A DNA stretch of 62,737 bases from Eubacterium sp. CAG:274 (GTDB lineage Bacteria; Bacillota; Clostridia; Lachnospirales; CAG-274): positions 1-62,737 of the forward strand of contig FR888453.1 in NCBI GenBank assembly GCA_000432155.1, read 5' to 3'. This document shows, piece by piece, positions 1 to 8,818 of this stretch. Under the pieces are notes generated by a model. That model saw only the letters and a program-made list of their open reading frames with translations. It made no database searches and was not told the origin of the DNA. Both the position numbers and the translations under genes were made by a program. Numbering within the stretch: position 1 is the first letter of the stretch; each line of letters starts with the position of its first letter.

Positions 1-32
1 AAGCAAGCCATCGGATTTATCTTTCCGATTCA

Positions 33-72
33 TTAAAAAAATCCACCAAAGTCCAATTAACTTTGGTGGATT
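33..72 (-). terminator. Intrinsic terminator after the gntR gene
   Basis: A perfect 12-bp inverted repeat (40-51 with 61-72, 9-nt loop) is followed on the minus strand by a run of seven T. It lies just beyond the stop of the GntR gene and closes the uxu operon. A shorter repeat at 10-29 lies beyond it but cannot be interpreted at the window edge. Confidence 0.85.
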
Positions 73-84
73 GAAAAATCACTT

Positions 85-759
85 TTATTTAAAATATTCT
101 GGATATTTGTTTTTAAGTTCTTGCATATCCTCTTTGTATCTGGATAAATGCTCAACTATAATTTTATCTGCCTTTTCATTTTCTTTATTTTTCATAGCCT
201 CATATAGGGCTTTATGTTCTGAAACAGTAGCCTCCATATTGAAATTTTCAGCTGACAAATATCTGACTCTGTCGAACTGCGTAAATATGTCATTTAAGGC
301 ATCATAACTTCTGTTTTTATTTGCTATTACAAAAAGTAATTTATGAAATTCATTATCTGCCTCAACAATTTTATGAACATTTTTAGTTTCAAGGCAAAAC
401 AACTGCTTATGTAAATTTTCGTTTAATGGAAATAAATCATCTTCATTACAATTATTGCATATTTCCTGTACAAGTGCCTTTTCAATAACCAGTCTATAAA
501 ATCTTGACTCATTAACACTATCTGTGTCTATTAATGATACTTTAGTACCTCTCTGTGGAAAAGTTTCAACCATACCATTTTTACCCAGTTGTATCAAAGC
601 CTCTCTTACAGGTGTACGGCTTACGCCAAGCTCCTTTGCAAGTTCTGTTTCACTTACAAGACTACCTGGCTTTAACTCCATTGTTACAATATTTTCTTTA
701 ATTATTCGGCAAGCGTAATCCCTAACTGTTTCCCCTTGTCTTTGAGCTGTAATTACCAT
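85..759 (-). CDS. GntR-family transcriptional regulator (FadR/FCD type) of the hexuronate operon
   Basis: A 224-residue DNA-binding repressor. The N-terminal winged helix-turn-helix is plain, with recognition residues SRTPVREAL at 47-55. The all-helical C-terminal half fits the FCD ligand-binding domain of the FadR subfamily, which usually binds sugar acids. It is the last gene after the TRAP transporter, uxuA and uxuB, but it has its own promoter in the 135-bp gap behind uxuB, so it can be made separately. The ATG at 759 is preceded by a modest GGGG-type ribosome site. The most likely job is hexuronate- or mannonate-responsive repression of this operon. The effector is inferred from neighbours only. 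Confidence 0.85.
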   Translation of the reverse strand: MVITAQRQGETVRDYACRIIKENIVTMELKPGSLVSETELAKELGVSRTPVREALIQLGKNGMVETFPQRGTKVSLIDTDSVNESRFYRLVIEKALVQEICNNCNEDDLFPLNENLHKQLFCLETKNVHKIVEADNEFHKLLFVIANKNRSYDALNDIFTQFDRVRYLSAENFNMEATVSEHKALYEAMKNKENEKADKIIVEHLSRYKEDMQELKNKYPEYFK

Positions 760-789
760 AATCTCAACCCCTGTTCCTCGCAGAGATTA

Positions 790-824
790 GGTGTCAAACA
801 TATTCCCCTAATATGTTTGGCACC
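790..824. promoter_or_regulatory. Inverted repeat in the gntR leader, possible operator
   Basis: Arms 790-804 and 810-824 (GGTGTCAAACATATT and its near-perfect complement, one mismatch, 5-nt loop). It lies between the gntR promoter and the gntR start codon. There is no T run on either side, so it is not a normal terminator. An autoregulatory operator or an mRNA hairpin are both possible. Confidence 0.45.
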
Positions 825-856
825 ATTCCCATACTTTTTAATTATCTATTAAAATA

Positions 857-885
857 ATTATACTATTTATACACCTAAAATTCAA
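857..885 (-). promoter_or_regulatory. Promoter for gntR
   Basis: Minus-strand -35 TTGAAT (880-885), 17-bp spacer, -10 TATAAT (857-862). It starts 10 bp past the uxuB stop, so the regulator can be transcribed apart from the operon. Confidence 0.65.
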
Positions 886-894
886 TAAGCATTT

Positions 895-2493
895 TTAACA
901 ATATTTCTTGAGTGTAGCCCTAACAGCACCTTTTCCTCCGTTAAGCTCTTTAAAGTAAGCCAAAATCTTGTTATTAAGACCAGCCTCTTTTAAATCTACT
1001 CCAAAAATATCTTTTTTGTCTAAAATTTTAGCAACAGCCTCATCAGCATTACTATTATCTCCAAATTTCACTTCTGACATAATTGATGTCAATTCTGGAA
1101 TTAATGGGTCGGGACTTAATTCAAAATCATTACCATTATCGTCTTTTGCCATAAGGTATCTAAGCCAACCAGCCAACACAAGAGGAATATATCCCAACTG
1201 GTCAGAAGTTCCCTCTTTCATATACGCTTTTATAGTTTCGCCAAAGCGTATACCCACTTTCTGTGAAGTATCACAAGCAATTCTCTGTGGTGCATCAGGC
1301 ATAAATGGGTTTGGAAGTCTTACCTCTACTACTGTATCAATAAATTCCTTTGGAGATAAAATACCAGGGTCAGTAACTACTGGAAGACCCTCCTTGTAAC
1401 CTGCATTTTTAATAAGTGTCACAAGGTTTTCATCTTTCATTTCATCACAAATTTTAGTATATCCCAAAATACAACCATAAACAGCTAAGGCTGTATGAAG
1501 TGGATTAAGGCAAGTACATACTTTCATTTTTTCTACTTTATCTACAGTATTTCTTGTAGTATAAATTATACCCCCTTTATCCAAAGGCAATTTACCGTTT
1601 TTAAAATCGTCTTCAATAACCAGATACTGTGTTTCCTCTGCATTTACAAAAGGAGCAACAAATGTATTCTTTGATGTTACAACAGCCTCAGTATCTTCAA
1701 ACCCTACTTCCTTTAGCATATCAATTACAGCATCAGCCGGTCTAGGAGTAATTTTGTCAATCATTGACCAAGGATAAGATACTTTATTTTTAGCATAGTC
1801 CAAAAATCCTTCTTCTGCCTTGTCATTTTCTACCCAAGTTTTAACAAAGGCTAAGACTGCATTCTGTAACTTAGTTCCGTTATGAGAACAGTTATCCATA
1901 CTCACCAATGTAACAGGTTTTTCTCCACTTTTGTATCTTGTGTATAAGAGAGATACCAGTTTACCAATATAGCTGTGAACATTTTCCGGACCGTTTTCCA
2001 TATCCTCTTTTACATCAGGGAGCATTTCTCCATTTCCTCTTACAAGAGAATATCCCTTTTCTGTAATTGTAAAGGATACCATTTTAAGACTTTCAGCCTT
2101 AAAAATTTTATTTAATCTGTTCCAATCCTTTTCATTATTACTGTCTACACAAAGGGCTTCTGCAATAGATGCTACAATTTCCTTTTCTATAGTACCGTCA
2201 GCCTTTAAAGTAACAGCAGCAGTAAGATTATCATAATTTTTGAAACTCTTTTCAATAATTTCATAATCATAGCCCTCTGCAACTACAATACCAGTAGTCA
2301 TAATACCACTATTTAATAAATGCTGACAAACTACAGCCGGAAAAGCTCTGAAAATATTGCCTGCCCCAAAGTGTATCCACTCTGGGTTGTTGGCAGTATT
2401 TTCAATCATTTTCTCAACACTATAATCAGGCAATTTAAAACCCATTTCTTCCCATTTTTTTCTATCTTGTAAAGACTCTAAATTCATTTTCAT
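895..2493 (-). CDS. uxuB: D-fructuronate reductase (mannitol dehydrogenase family)
   Basis: NAD-dependent interconversion of fructuronate and mannonate in hexuronate breakdown. The 532-residue protein has the family features: a glycine-rich dinucleotide region near residues 40-70 (HFGAGNIFRAF), the SMDNCSHNG stretch, KITPRPAD, and the catalytic-region CLNPLHTALA. The length is typical of clostridial UxuB. The ATG at 2493 overlaps the uxuA stop as ATGA, so the two are translationally coupled, with GGAGGG about 12 nt upstream. A second ATG two codons in (MKM) is an equally possible start. Other polyol or uronate dehydrogenases of the same family cannot be fully excluded, but the uxuA neighbour makes UxuB by far the best call. 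Confidence 0.92.
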   Translation of the reverse strand: MKMNLESLQDRKKWEEMGFKLPDYSVEKMIENTANNPEWIHFGAGNIFRAFPAVVCQHLLNSGIMTTGIVVAEGYDYEIIEKSFKNYDNLTAAVTLKADGTIEKEIVASIAEALCVDSNNEKDWNRLNKIFKAESLKMVSFTITEKGYSLVRGNGEMLPDVKEDMENGPENVHSYIGKLVSLLYTRYKSGEKPVTLVSMDNCSHNGTKLQNAVLAFVKTWVENDKAEEGFLDYAKNKVSYPWSMIDKITPRPADAVIDMLKEVGFEDTEAVVTSKNTFVAPFVNAEETQYLVIEDDFKNGKLPLDKGGIIYTTRNTVDKVEKMKVCTCLNPLHTALAVYGCILGYTKICDEMKDENLVTLIKNAGYKEGLPVVTDPGILSPKEFIDTVVEVRLPNPFMPDAPQRIACDTSQKVGIRFGETIKAYMKEGTSDQLGYIPLVLAGWLRYLMAKDDNGNDFELSPDPLIPELTSIMSEVKFGDNSNADEAVAKILDKKDIFGVDLKEAGLNNKILAYFKELNGGKGAVRATLKKYC

Positions 2494-3569
2494 TGTTTAT
2501 AAATACCCTCCTGTTTTTCAATAGCTTCAATAAGACCATTTAAGTAACAAGCACCTAAAGCTCTATCATAAAGACCGTAGCCTGGCATAGATATCTCGCC
2601 CCAGATTGCACGACCATGGTCAGGTCTAACTGGACCATCAAAACCTGTGTCAATAAGTGTCTTTACTATTTTGTACATATCCATTGAACCATCTCTTGAT
2701 AAGTGAGCAGCCTCTGCAAATACACCTGGCTTATAGTGCTTTAAGTTTCTGACATGGGCAAAGTGTATTCTACCCTTTGCAACATTTATAATTTCGCAAA
2801 TATCATTCTTTGGATTTGAGCCATAAGAGCCAGTACAAAGTGTAAGACCATTAAATTTAGCATCAACAGCCTTTAAAAGTCTTTCTACATTTTCCTTGCA
2901 AGTTATAATTCTAGGAAGATTAAATACTGGCCAAGCTGGGTCATCTGGATGAATAGCCATTTTAATATTGTACTTTTCACAAACTGGCTGTATTCTCTTT
3001 AAGAAGTATACAAGATTTTCAAAAAGTTTTTCAGAATCTACATCTTTGTAAGCCTCAAAAAGCTCTTTAACATGAGCAAGTCTTTCAGGCTCCCAACCGG
3101 GCATCACAAAACCATTTGAATTGCTGTCAATGGAATTAAACATTGTTTCTGGGTTGATTTTGTCAACCTCTGCCTGGTCATAGTAGAGAACTGTCGAACC
3201 GTCTTCTCTGACATGAGCAAGTTCAGAGCGTGTCCAGTCAAATACAGGCATAAAGTTATAGCAAACCATATCAATACCACACTTACCAAGGTTTTCGAGA
3301 GTTTCAATATAATTATCAATATACTGTTCTCTGTCTGGAGAGCCAATTTTAATAGAGTCGTGAATATTTACACTTTCAATACCCTCTACCTTTAAGCCCT
3401 CAGCTTCAACTTCTGCCTGCATAGCCTTAATTCTTTCAATAGGCCATACATCTCCAGCCGGAATATCATATAATGTAGTAATTACACCTGTTACTCCCGG
3501 AATTTGTCTAATCTGCTGAAGCGTTACGGAATCAAAATCCTTACCAAACCATCTTAATGTCATTTTCAT
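2490..3569 (-). CDS. uxuA: Mannonate dehydratase
   Basis: Dehydrates D-mannonate to 2-keto-3-deoxygluconate, the step after UxuB. The protein is a TIM-barrel enzyme of 359 residues, normal for Firmicutes. Visible motifs include RWFGKD at the N-terminus, HPDDPAWP, the metal-region TLCTGSYGSN, RNLKH and RPDHGR. I place the start at 3569 because AGGAGGT lies 7-9 nt upstream. The frame is open eight codons further up, but that start would sit on the ribosome site. Downstream 2-keto-3-deoxygluconate kinase and aldolase, and the uronate isomerase UxaC, are not in this window and must lie elsewhere. Confidence 0.95.
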   Translation of the reverse strand: MKMTLRWFGKDFDSVTLQQIRQIPGVTGVITTLYDIPAGDVWPIERIKAMQAEVEAEGLKVEGIESVNIHDSIKIGSPDREQYIDNYIETLENLGKCGIDMVCYNFMPVFDWTRSELAHVREDGSTVLYYDQAEVDKINPETMFNSIDSNSNGFVMPGWEPERLAHVKELFEAYKDVDSEKLFENLVYFLKRIQPVCEKYNIKMAIHPDDPAWPVFNLPRIITCKENVERLLKAVDAKFNGLTLCTGSYGSNPKNDICEIINVAKGRIHFAHVRNLKHYKPGVFAEAAHLSRDGSMDMYKIVKTLIDTGFDGPVRPDHGRAIWGEISMPGYGLYDRALGACYLNGLIEAIEKQEGIYKQ

Positions 3570-3640
3570 AATATAGTACCTCCTAAAATCCACTAATTCA
3601 TCAATTATTTTTACTAAAGTTTATCTGAAATCAAATATTT

Positions 3641-4948
3641 TTATCCCATTAAGCCCATTACAGTTGGCAACCAAGTTGAAATTGCAGGAACAAATGTTAC
3701 AAGCATAAGAACTAAGAAAATCGCAACATAGTATTTAAGCAATGGCTTTATTACATCTTCTATTTTTGTGTTTGCTACTCTTACACCTACGAAAAGAATA
3801 TTGCCTACTGGAGGAGTAATTGTACCAATGCAAAGGTTTAATACAAGCATAATACCAAACTGAACAGCTGTCATACCAAGTTCCTGACAAACTGGCATAA
3901 ATATTGGTGTGAAAATAAGAATTGCTGGTGTTATATCCATAAATGTACCTATGAAAAGGAGAACTACATTTATAATAAGCAATAATATAATTTTATTTGA
4001 GCTAATTCCTAAAAGAAGTGTTGAAATAGCTTCTGGAATACCTGTAAATGTCATTACCCAAGCCATAAAGCTAGATACACCAATAAGGAAAACAATAATA
4101 CCTGTTGTAATAGCACTTTCCTTAATTATTCCATATAAATCCTTAATCTTTATTGTTTTATAAATTAAAGAGAGTATAAGAGAATATACAACTGCAACTA
4201 CTGAACCCTCCGTAGCTGTAAATATACCCTTGATAATACCACCAATAACAATGATAATAAGAAGTAAGCTAGGAACAGCCTGCCATACAATCTGAAGTCC
4301 CTCTTTAACTGTAACATGCTGTGTACTTCTATAGTTGTACTTTCTTGCAATAAAGAAAGCTACTATCATACAGAATAGACCCCAAAGAATACCAGGAACA
4401 TAACCTGCCATAAAAAGTGCTGCAACTGATGTACCACCACTTACAAGGGAGAATGTAATAAGTACATTACTAGGTGGGATAAGAAGTCCTGTAGGCGCTG
4501 TTGCAATATTTACTGCTGCTGAATAGTTTTTGTCATAGCCCTCTTTTTCTTCAATAGGTCCAATAATTGTACCCATAGCTGATGCTGATGCAACACCTGA
4601 ACCAGAGATAGCACCAAAGAGCATATTTGCAATAGAATTTGTGTGTGCTAAAGACCCTGGAACTCTGCCTGTAAGAACCTGAGCCAAATTTATAAGTCGC
4701 ATTGCAATGCCACCACGATTCATAATATTACCGGCTAATATGAAAAATGGAATTGCAATAAGTGTAAATACTGAAATACCTGAAAATGTTCTCTGAGCAC
4801 CTGTTAAGAATACTGCACTTGTATCAAGTACAGGAAGAACTGCTAAAACTGAAGCTGCTCCAATGGCTATAGAAATAGGTGCACCCATTAATAGTAATGC
4901 TATTAAAACTACGGCTATTATTAAACCACATACTAAAACTGTATTCAT
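3641..4948 (-). CDS. TRAP transporter large permease subunit (DctM family)
   Basis: The main membrane channel of a tripartite ATP-independent periplasmic-type transporter. It is 435 residues with about 12 hydrophobic segments and the family hallmark GAISGSGVASASAMGTI near residue 110, plus the C-terminal TPPVGNILFVG segment. It works with the adjacent small permease and binding lipoprotein, using an ion gradient to import an organic acid. Clustering with uxuA and uxuB makes a hexuronate (glucuronate, galacturonate or a relative) the likely substrate. That is inference; TRAP substrates cannot be read from the permease. A good GGAGG sits 8 nt before the ATG. Confidence 0.95.
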   Translation of the reverse strand: MNTVLVCGLIIAVVLIALLLMGAPISIAIGAASVLAVLPVLDTSAVFLTGAQRTFSGISVFTLIAIPFFILAGNIMNRGGIAMRLINLAQVLTGRVPGSLAHTNSIANMLFGAISGSGVASASAMGTIIGPIEEKEGYDKNYSAAVNIATAPTGLLIPPSNVLITFSLVSGGTSVAALFMAGYVPGILWGLFCMIVAFFIARKYNYRSTQHVTVKEGLQIVWQAVPSLLLIIIVIGGIIKGIFTATEGSVVAVVYSLILSLIYKTIKIKDLYGIIKESAITTGIIVFLIGVSSFMAWVMTFTGIPEAISTLLLGISSNKIILLLIINVVLLFIGTFMDITPAILIFTPIFMPVCQELGMTAVQFGIMLVLNLCIGTITPPVGNILFVGVRVANTKIEDVIKPLLKYYVAIFLVLMLVTFVPAISTWLPTVMGLMG

Positions 4949-4962
4949 TACCTACGCCTCCT

Positions 4963-5439
4963 TTACGCATTTTTTATCTGTTTGAATAATTCTGAAATAT
5001 TTAAAATGTTGTAAATAACTGTAATAACACCACTAATAGGAACTACAGCATATACATAACCCATTGGTATTCCAAGAGATGCTGTAACCTGTGTCATTGT
5101 AAGTCTTGTAATTGATATGCCACCGAATATTAAAACGGAAATAGCAAAAAGCATTACTATAACTTCTATTATTAAATTAAGGATAATTCTTTTCTTTCCA
5201 TTAATCTTATCAGCAAAATATGTCATAGCCATATGCTCTTTCATACCAAACACTAGGGCAGCAGCCAAAAGTGCAAGCCAAGTAAATGAATATGTCAAAA
5301 GCTCTTCTGAAACTGTACTAGGAGAATTAAATACATATCTAACAACAATCTGGTATGTGCCTACAACAGTGATAAATGCAAATATGAAAACACAGACTGT
5401 TTCCAGCACCTTGTTCATTATATTTTTTAAATTACTCAT
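4963..5439 (-). CDS. TRAP transporter small permease subunit (DctQ family)
   Basis: A 158-residue, four-helix membrane protein of the DctQ family. It pairs with the large permease (14-bp gap downstream) and the binding protein upstream, whose stop codon shares a base with this start (TAATG). The family-typical FTWLALLAAALVFGMKEHM stretch is present around residues 48-66. By itself it has no catalytic motif; it joins and stabilises the transport complex. Its ribosome site is GGGGG about 11 nt before the ATG, so translation is probably also coupled to the upstream gene. Confidence 0.93.
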   Translation of the reverse strand: MSNLKNIMNKVLETVCVFIFAFITVVGTYQIVVRYVFNSPSTVSEELLTYSFTWLALLAAALVFGMKEHMAMTYFADKINGKKRIILNLIIEVIVMLFAISVLIFGGISITRLTMTQVTASLGIPMGYVYAVVPISGVITVIYNILNISELFKQIKNA

Positions 5440-6458
5440 TACTGTTGACCCCCTTTAGCTTTATTATTTGCCTCTTGAATTTTATTGTAAATAGGCTTTA
5501 ATTTTGGATTTTCTTCTAAAATCTGTTCATGAAGTGGTAATACTTTTTCTTTAAAAGCATTTACATCTACATCAATAAACTGAACACCCATATCCTTTGC
5601 AATTTCCTTTGCCTCTACAATCTGTTTATCCCATTCTTCTCTTTCAATCTTAGTACATTCCTTAGCAGCCTCCTCAAAAATCTGTTTATCCTCTGGGTCA
5701 AGGTTGTTTAAGAATTTGTAATTACCAATAAGCATATCCGGTACCATCTGATGCTGATTATATGAATAATACTTTGCAACTTCGCCGTGCTTATTGTTTG
5801 TCAATGCAAATTCGTTGTTTTCTGCACCGTCAATAACGTGCTGCTGAATAGCTGTGTAAACTTCACCAAAGGACATTGGAGTAGCTGATGCACCAAAAGC
5901 CTTCATCATTTTTACATTTGTTGGACTTTGCTGAACTCTTATTTTCTTACCCTTTAAATCCTCTGGAGTTTTAATAGGAGTTGTAGCATAAAAGTTTCTT
6001 ACACCGGCATCAAGCCAAGTTACTGTTTCAAAACCAGCAGCCTCTGTTGACTTGTAAATACTTTTCATTAATTCATCATCTTCCATAACACTATGGTAAA
6101 CATCTGTGTTATCAAAAAGATAAGGAATACTAAAAATCTGATAAATATCATCAAATGTTTCTAGGTTACCTGTACTACAGACAGCAAAATCAACTGCCCC
6201 TGTCTGTACTAACTCAATAGCTTTTACTGATGCCCCTAAAAGCTCATTAGGATAAATCTGAACATCATATTTATCACTATGGCTTTCTACATATTCCTCA
6301 AACGCCAAAAGCCCCATATGGTCTGGATGAGTTTCTGACTGGGAGTGTGCAATTCTGACAATTCTTTTTCCGCCTCCAACTGTTTTACAACCTGTTACAG
6401 AAAACAGTAAGACTGAACATATCCCCAATGTTATTACCCTTTTAATACCTTTTAACAT
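5439..6458 (-). CDS. TRAP transporter substrate-binding lipoprotein (DctP family)
   Basis: Extracytoplasmic binding protein of 339 residues. It has a lipoprotein signal with lipobox VTGC, giving a membrane-tethered protein after Lgt and signal peptidase II processing. The DctP fold is recognised by GKKIRVQQSPTNVKMMKAFG (residues about 170-190), with the conserved arginine that binds the substrate carboxylate, and by PMSFGEVYTAIQ. It is the first gene of the operon, with AGGAGG before the ATG and a promoter/operator immediately upstream. It should capture the uronate for the two permease subunits. Confidence 0.95.
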   Translation of the reverse strand: MLKGIKRVITLGICSVLLFSVTGCKTVGGGKRIVRIAHSQSETHPDHMGLLAFEEYVESHSDKYDVQIYPNELLGASVKAIELVQTGAVDFAVCSTGNLETFDDIYQIFSIPYLFDNTDVYHSVMEDDELMKSIYKSTEAAGFETVTWLDAGVRNFYATTPIKTPEDLKGKKIRVQQSPTNVKMMKAFGASATPMSFGEVYTAIQQHVIDGAENNEFALTNNKHGEVAKYYSYNQHQMVPDMLIGNYKFLNNLDPEDKQIFEEAAKECTKIEREEWDKQIVEAKEIAKDMGVQFIDVDVNAFKEKVLPLHEQILEENPKLKPIYNKIQEANNKAKGGQQ

Positions 6459-6488
6459 TTTGTAACCTCCTTTTGCGTCTTTCGTCTT

Positions 6489-6527
6489 GTATATTTGTAT
6501 ACTAGCATATCACTTTATACTTTTCAA
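6489..6527 (-). promoter_or_regulatory. Promoter and GntR-type operator of the TRAP-uxu operon
   Basis: Minus-strand -35 TTGAAA (6522-6527), 17-bp spacer, -10 TAGTAT (6499-6504). A GTATACAAATATAC palindrome (6489-6502) overlaps the -10 and start site. GT..AC half-sites are the known pattern for FadR-type GntR regulators, so it is a good candidate site for the regulator at 85-759. Confidence 0.6.
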
Positions 6528-6667
6528 TGTTACACTTTCACAAATAAAAAAAATATTTTTTAACTATGTTGCACAACTCAACTCCATTTATCAATTTTTA
6601 TTGTCTATATTTCATAATTTCATATAGTAATCTTTTGTAGTATTGCCTACTTGACAATATTTTATGC

Positions 6668-6699
6668 AAAAAAAGGAATTTCCAATATGGAAACTCCTT
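6668..6699 (-). terminator. Intrinsic terminator after lgt
   Basis: An 11-bp stem with one mismatch (6673-6683 with 6689-6699) is followed on the minus strand by a run of T. It closes the sigG-M16-lgt group. The 278 bp between lgt and the TRAP operon otherwise hold only the TRAP promoter. Confidence 0.85.
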
Positions 6700-6736
6700 A
6701 AAATGCACATTATTCTTCTGTTTTAATTTCTTCTTT

Positions 6737-7597
6737 TTATTCTCCGTTTTTCTTATTTTTCACAAGCATTACTATTTCAACTACAATAGCCACTAACACA
6801 AGAATACCTGATAATAGCATACTTACTGGAAAAATACCTATTTTGAGCTGGTCAGTTCTTAAAGATTCAATCCAAAATCTGCCTAAGCCATAGGCAAAGC
6901 AGTAGATAACTGTCAACTCTCCATTATAATTTTTCTTCTTTCTATAGAGAAGTAAAAATATAAGGACACATAAATTACACACACTTTCATACAAAAATGT
7001 AGGGTGTACCTGTATATAACTTTCTCCACCTATTTCAGTTATTGGATAAAGTGTGCCATTATATGCTCCCTCAGAGCCATTAATCTTTAATCCTGCAACT
7101 GTACTAGCCTTATAAGCTAAAGCAAAAAGGCTGTCTGTAAAAGACCCAAAAGCCTCTCTGTTTACAAAATTACCCCAACGACCAAAAATCTGACCACATA
7201 ATAAGCCAAAAACAAGAGTATCTGTAAACTTAAATAAATTTAACTTCTTTATTCTGGTATATACAATGGCAGCAAGTGTACCACCAATAATACCACCGTA
7301 AATAGCAAGTCCACCATTTCTTATGCCTAAAAAATCTCTTAAAGAGTGTTCATAAAACACAAGGTAATAAGTTCTTGCCCCTACAATACCACAAATCAAA
7401 GCCCATATAGCGAAGTCCACATATGTATCAGGGTTCTGCCCCTCAGCCTTGGCTATTTTTGTAACCAACACAAGACCTAAGACAGCACCCAAACAAATGA
7501 GAACACCGTACCAATATACTTGAAAGCCACCTATTGAAAAGGCAACCCTGCTTAATTTATCTATACCTATATTAAGATGTGGAAATAAAATATCCAT
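6737..7597 (-). CDS. lgt: Prolipoprotein diacylglyceryl transferase
   Basis: Transfers diacylglycerol from phosphatidylglycerol to the lipobox cysteine of prelipoproteins in the cytoplasmic membrane. The 286-residue, seven-helix protein has the family motifs NGGLAIYGG (about 93-101) and the signature GRWGNFVNREAFG (about 140-152), with its essential arginine. It is needed for lipoproteins such as the TRAP binding protein next door. The start follows GGAGG closely, and the gene begins 3 bp after the upstream M16 peptidase gene. Its place behind two peptidase genes and sigG is unusual; lgt more often sits with hprK or ppaX in Firmicutes. Confidence 0.97.
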   Translation of the reverse strand: MDILFPHLNIGIDKLSRVAFSIGGFQVYWYGVLICLGAVLGLVLVTKIAKAEGQNPDTYVDFAIWALICGIVGARTYYLVFYEHSLRDFLGIRNGGLAIYGGIIGGTLAAIVYTRIKKLNLFKFTDTLVFGLLCGQIFGRWGNFVNREAFGSFTDSLFALAYKASTVAGLKINGSEGAYNGTLYPITEIGGESYIQVHPTFLYESVCNLCVLIFLLLYRKKKNYNGELTVIYCFAYGLGRFWIESLRTDQLKIGIFPVSMLLSGILVLVAIVVEIVMLVKNKKNGE

Positions 7598-7600
7598 TAC

Positions 7601-8818
7601 TTAACCTCCAACTACACTCAACACCCTATTATTTCTCGAAAAGGTTTTAAGTTCTTCTCTAATATCGTTGTTTTTTATTATATCATATTTGGCATAAATG
7701 TCTAGTACCTCAATACCCTTTGTAAAGCAATCTGCAAAGACTGAACATATATTTTCAAGGCTTTCATTTCCAAATAAATTTTTATTTTTAACAGCCTTTA
7801 CAACCCTTTTTAAATTTTTATCACTTACACCAAAAGTCACATATCTTTCCACTTCCTGTGATATTTCAGATAGTATTTCTTCTATATTATTACTTTCTCC
7901 GCCTATAATTCTCAAACCATAGTCATTTCCACATAAATAATCGGCTGTTAATTCACTTGAAATTAAACCTTTGTGGTTCAGCTTATTATATAAATGAGAA
8001 CTTTTACCACATAGTATTTCAAGCATAACCTCATTAATGGCAATTCTGTAGGCTATATCATCAGTTTTTATATCTTCTCTGAAGTCAATATTAAACACAT
8101 TTTTAGGAATATTTTTTTCTATTTTTTCCACATCATTATTTATTTCATCTTCCTGTTTTGTAATTTTTTCTGCACACTTTTCTCCTAAATGCAAGTTCTC
8201 ATTTGCCAGTTTTAGCACACTATTTGCATCTATATCGCCAACCACAATAATGCAACAATTATCAGCAGTATAAAAAGCCTTGTAGGCAGTATACAAATCT
8301 TCACAGCTTATATCCTCTATAGACTCCAATGTTCCAGCAACAGAATATCTTACATTATTATCACTATAGGCACATTTCAAGCCATTAAAATAAACCTGCC
8401 ACCCAATATCGTCATTGTACATTTTAATTTCCTGACCTATTATCTTCTTTTCCCTTTCAACACTTTCCTCTGTTGTATCTAAAGAGCTTACCATTTTCAT
8501 AAGCAGTTCAAAAGCCTTTTCAAAATTTTCTGTACAATTAAAGTGATAAGCTGTTGTAGTAAAATTAGTAAAAGCGTTGGCACTCGCCCCTAATTTTTCA
8601 AATTCAGAAAATATATCCGCTGAACCATCAAACATTTTATGTTCTAAAAAATGAGCTATTCCCTTTGTCTGTTTTATAGTTTTGCCATTGTAAATAAACT
8701 CTGTATTACAAGACCCATAGTTAAAAGCAATCATAGCCTTTTTTTCAGCATAGCCTTTTTTAGGTACAATATAGCATTTCACTCCGTTTTCAAGTTTCTT
8801 AGTAATATAATTAAGCAT
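7601..8818 (-). CDS. M16-family zinc metallopeptidase (YmfH-like, catalytic)
   Basis: A 405-residue pitrilysin/insulinase-type protease. The inverted zinc motif HFLEH is at residues 56-60 and the third zinc ligand lies in EKKIIGQEIKMY some 75 residues later, so it looks active. I start it at the ATG at 8818 (GGAG 10 nt upstream) rather than a GTG at 8827 that sits on the ribosome site. It overlaps the 3' end of the next gene upstream by 8 bp. Paired M16 genes, one catalytic and one not, commonly form heterodimers, and this pair fits that scheme. The substrate is unknown. Confidence 0.9.
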   Translation of the reverse strand: MLNYITKKLENGVKCYIVPKKGYAEKKAMIAFNYGSCNTEFIYNGKTIKQTKGIAHFLEHKMFDGSADIFSEFEKLGASANAFTNFTTTAYHFNCTENFEKAFELLMKMVSSLDTTEESVEREKKIIGQEIKMYNDDIGWQVYFNGLKCAYSDNNVRYSVAGTLESIEDISCEDLYTAYKAFYTADNCCIIVVGDIDANSVLKLANENLHLGEKCAEKITKQEDEINNDVEKIEKNIPKNVFNIDFREDIKTDDIAYRIAINEVMLEILCGKSSHLYNKLNHKGLISSELTADYLCGNDYGLRIIGGESNNIEEILSEISQEVERYVTFGVSDKNLKRVVKAVKNKNLFGNESLENICSVFADCFTKGIEVLDIYAKYDIIKNNDIREELKTFSRNNRVLSVVGG

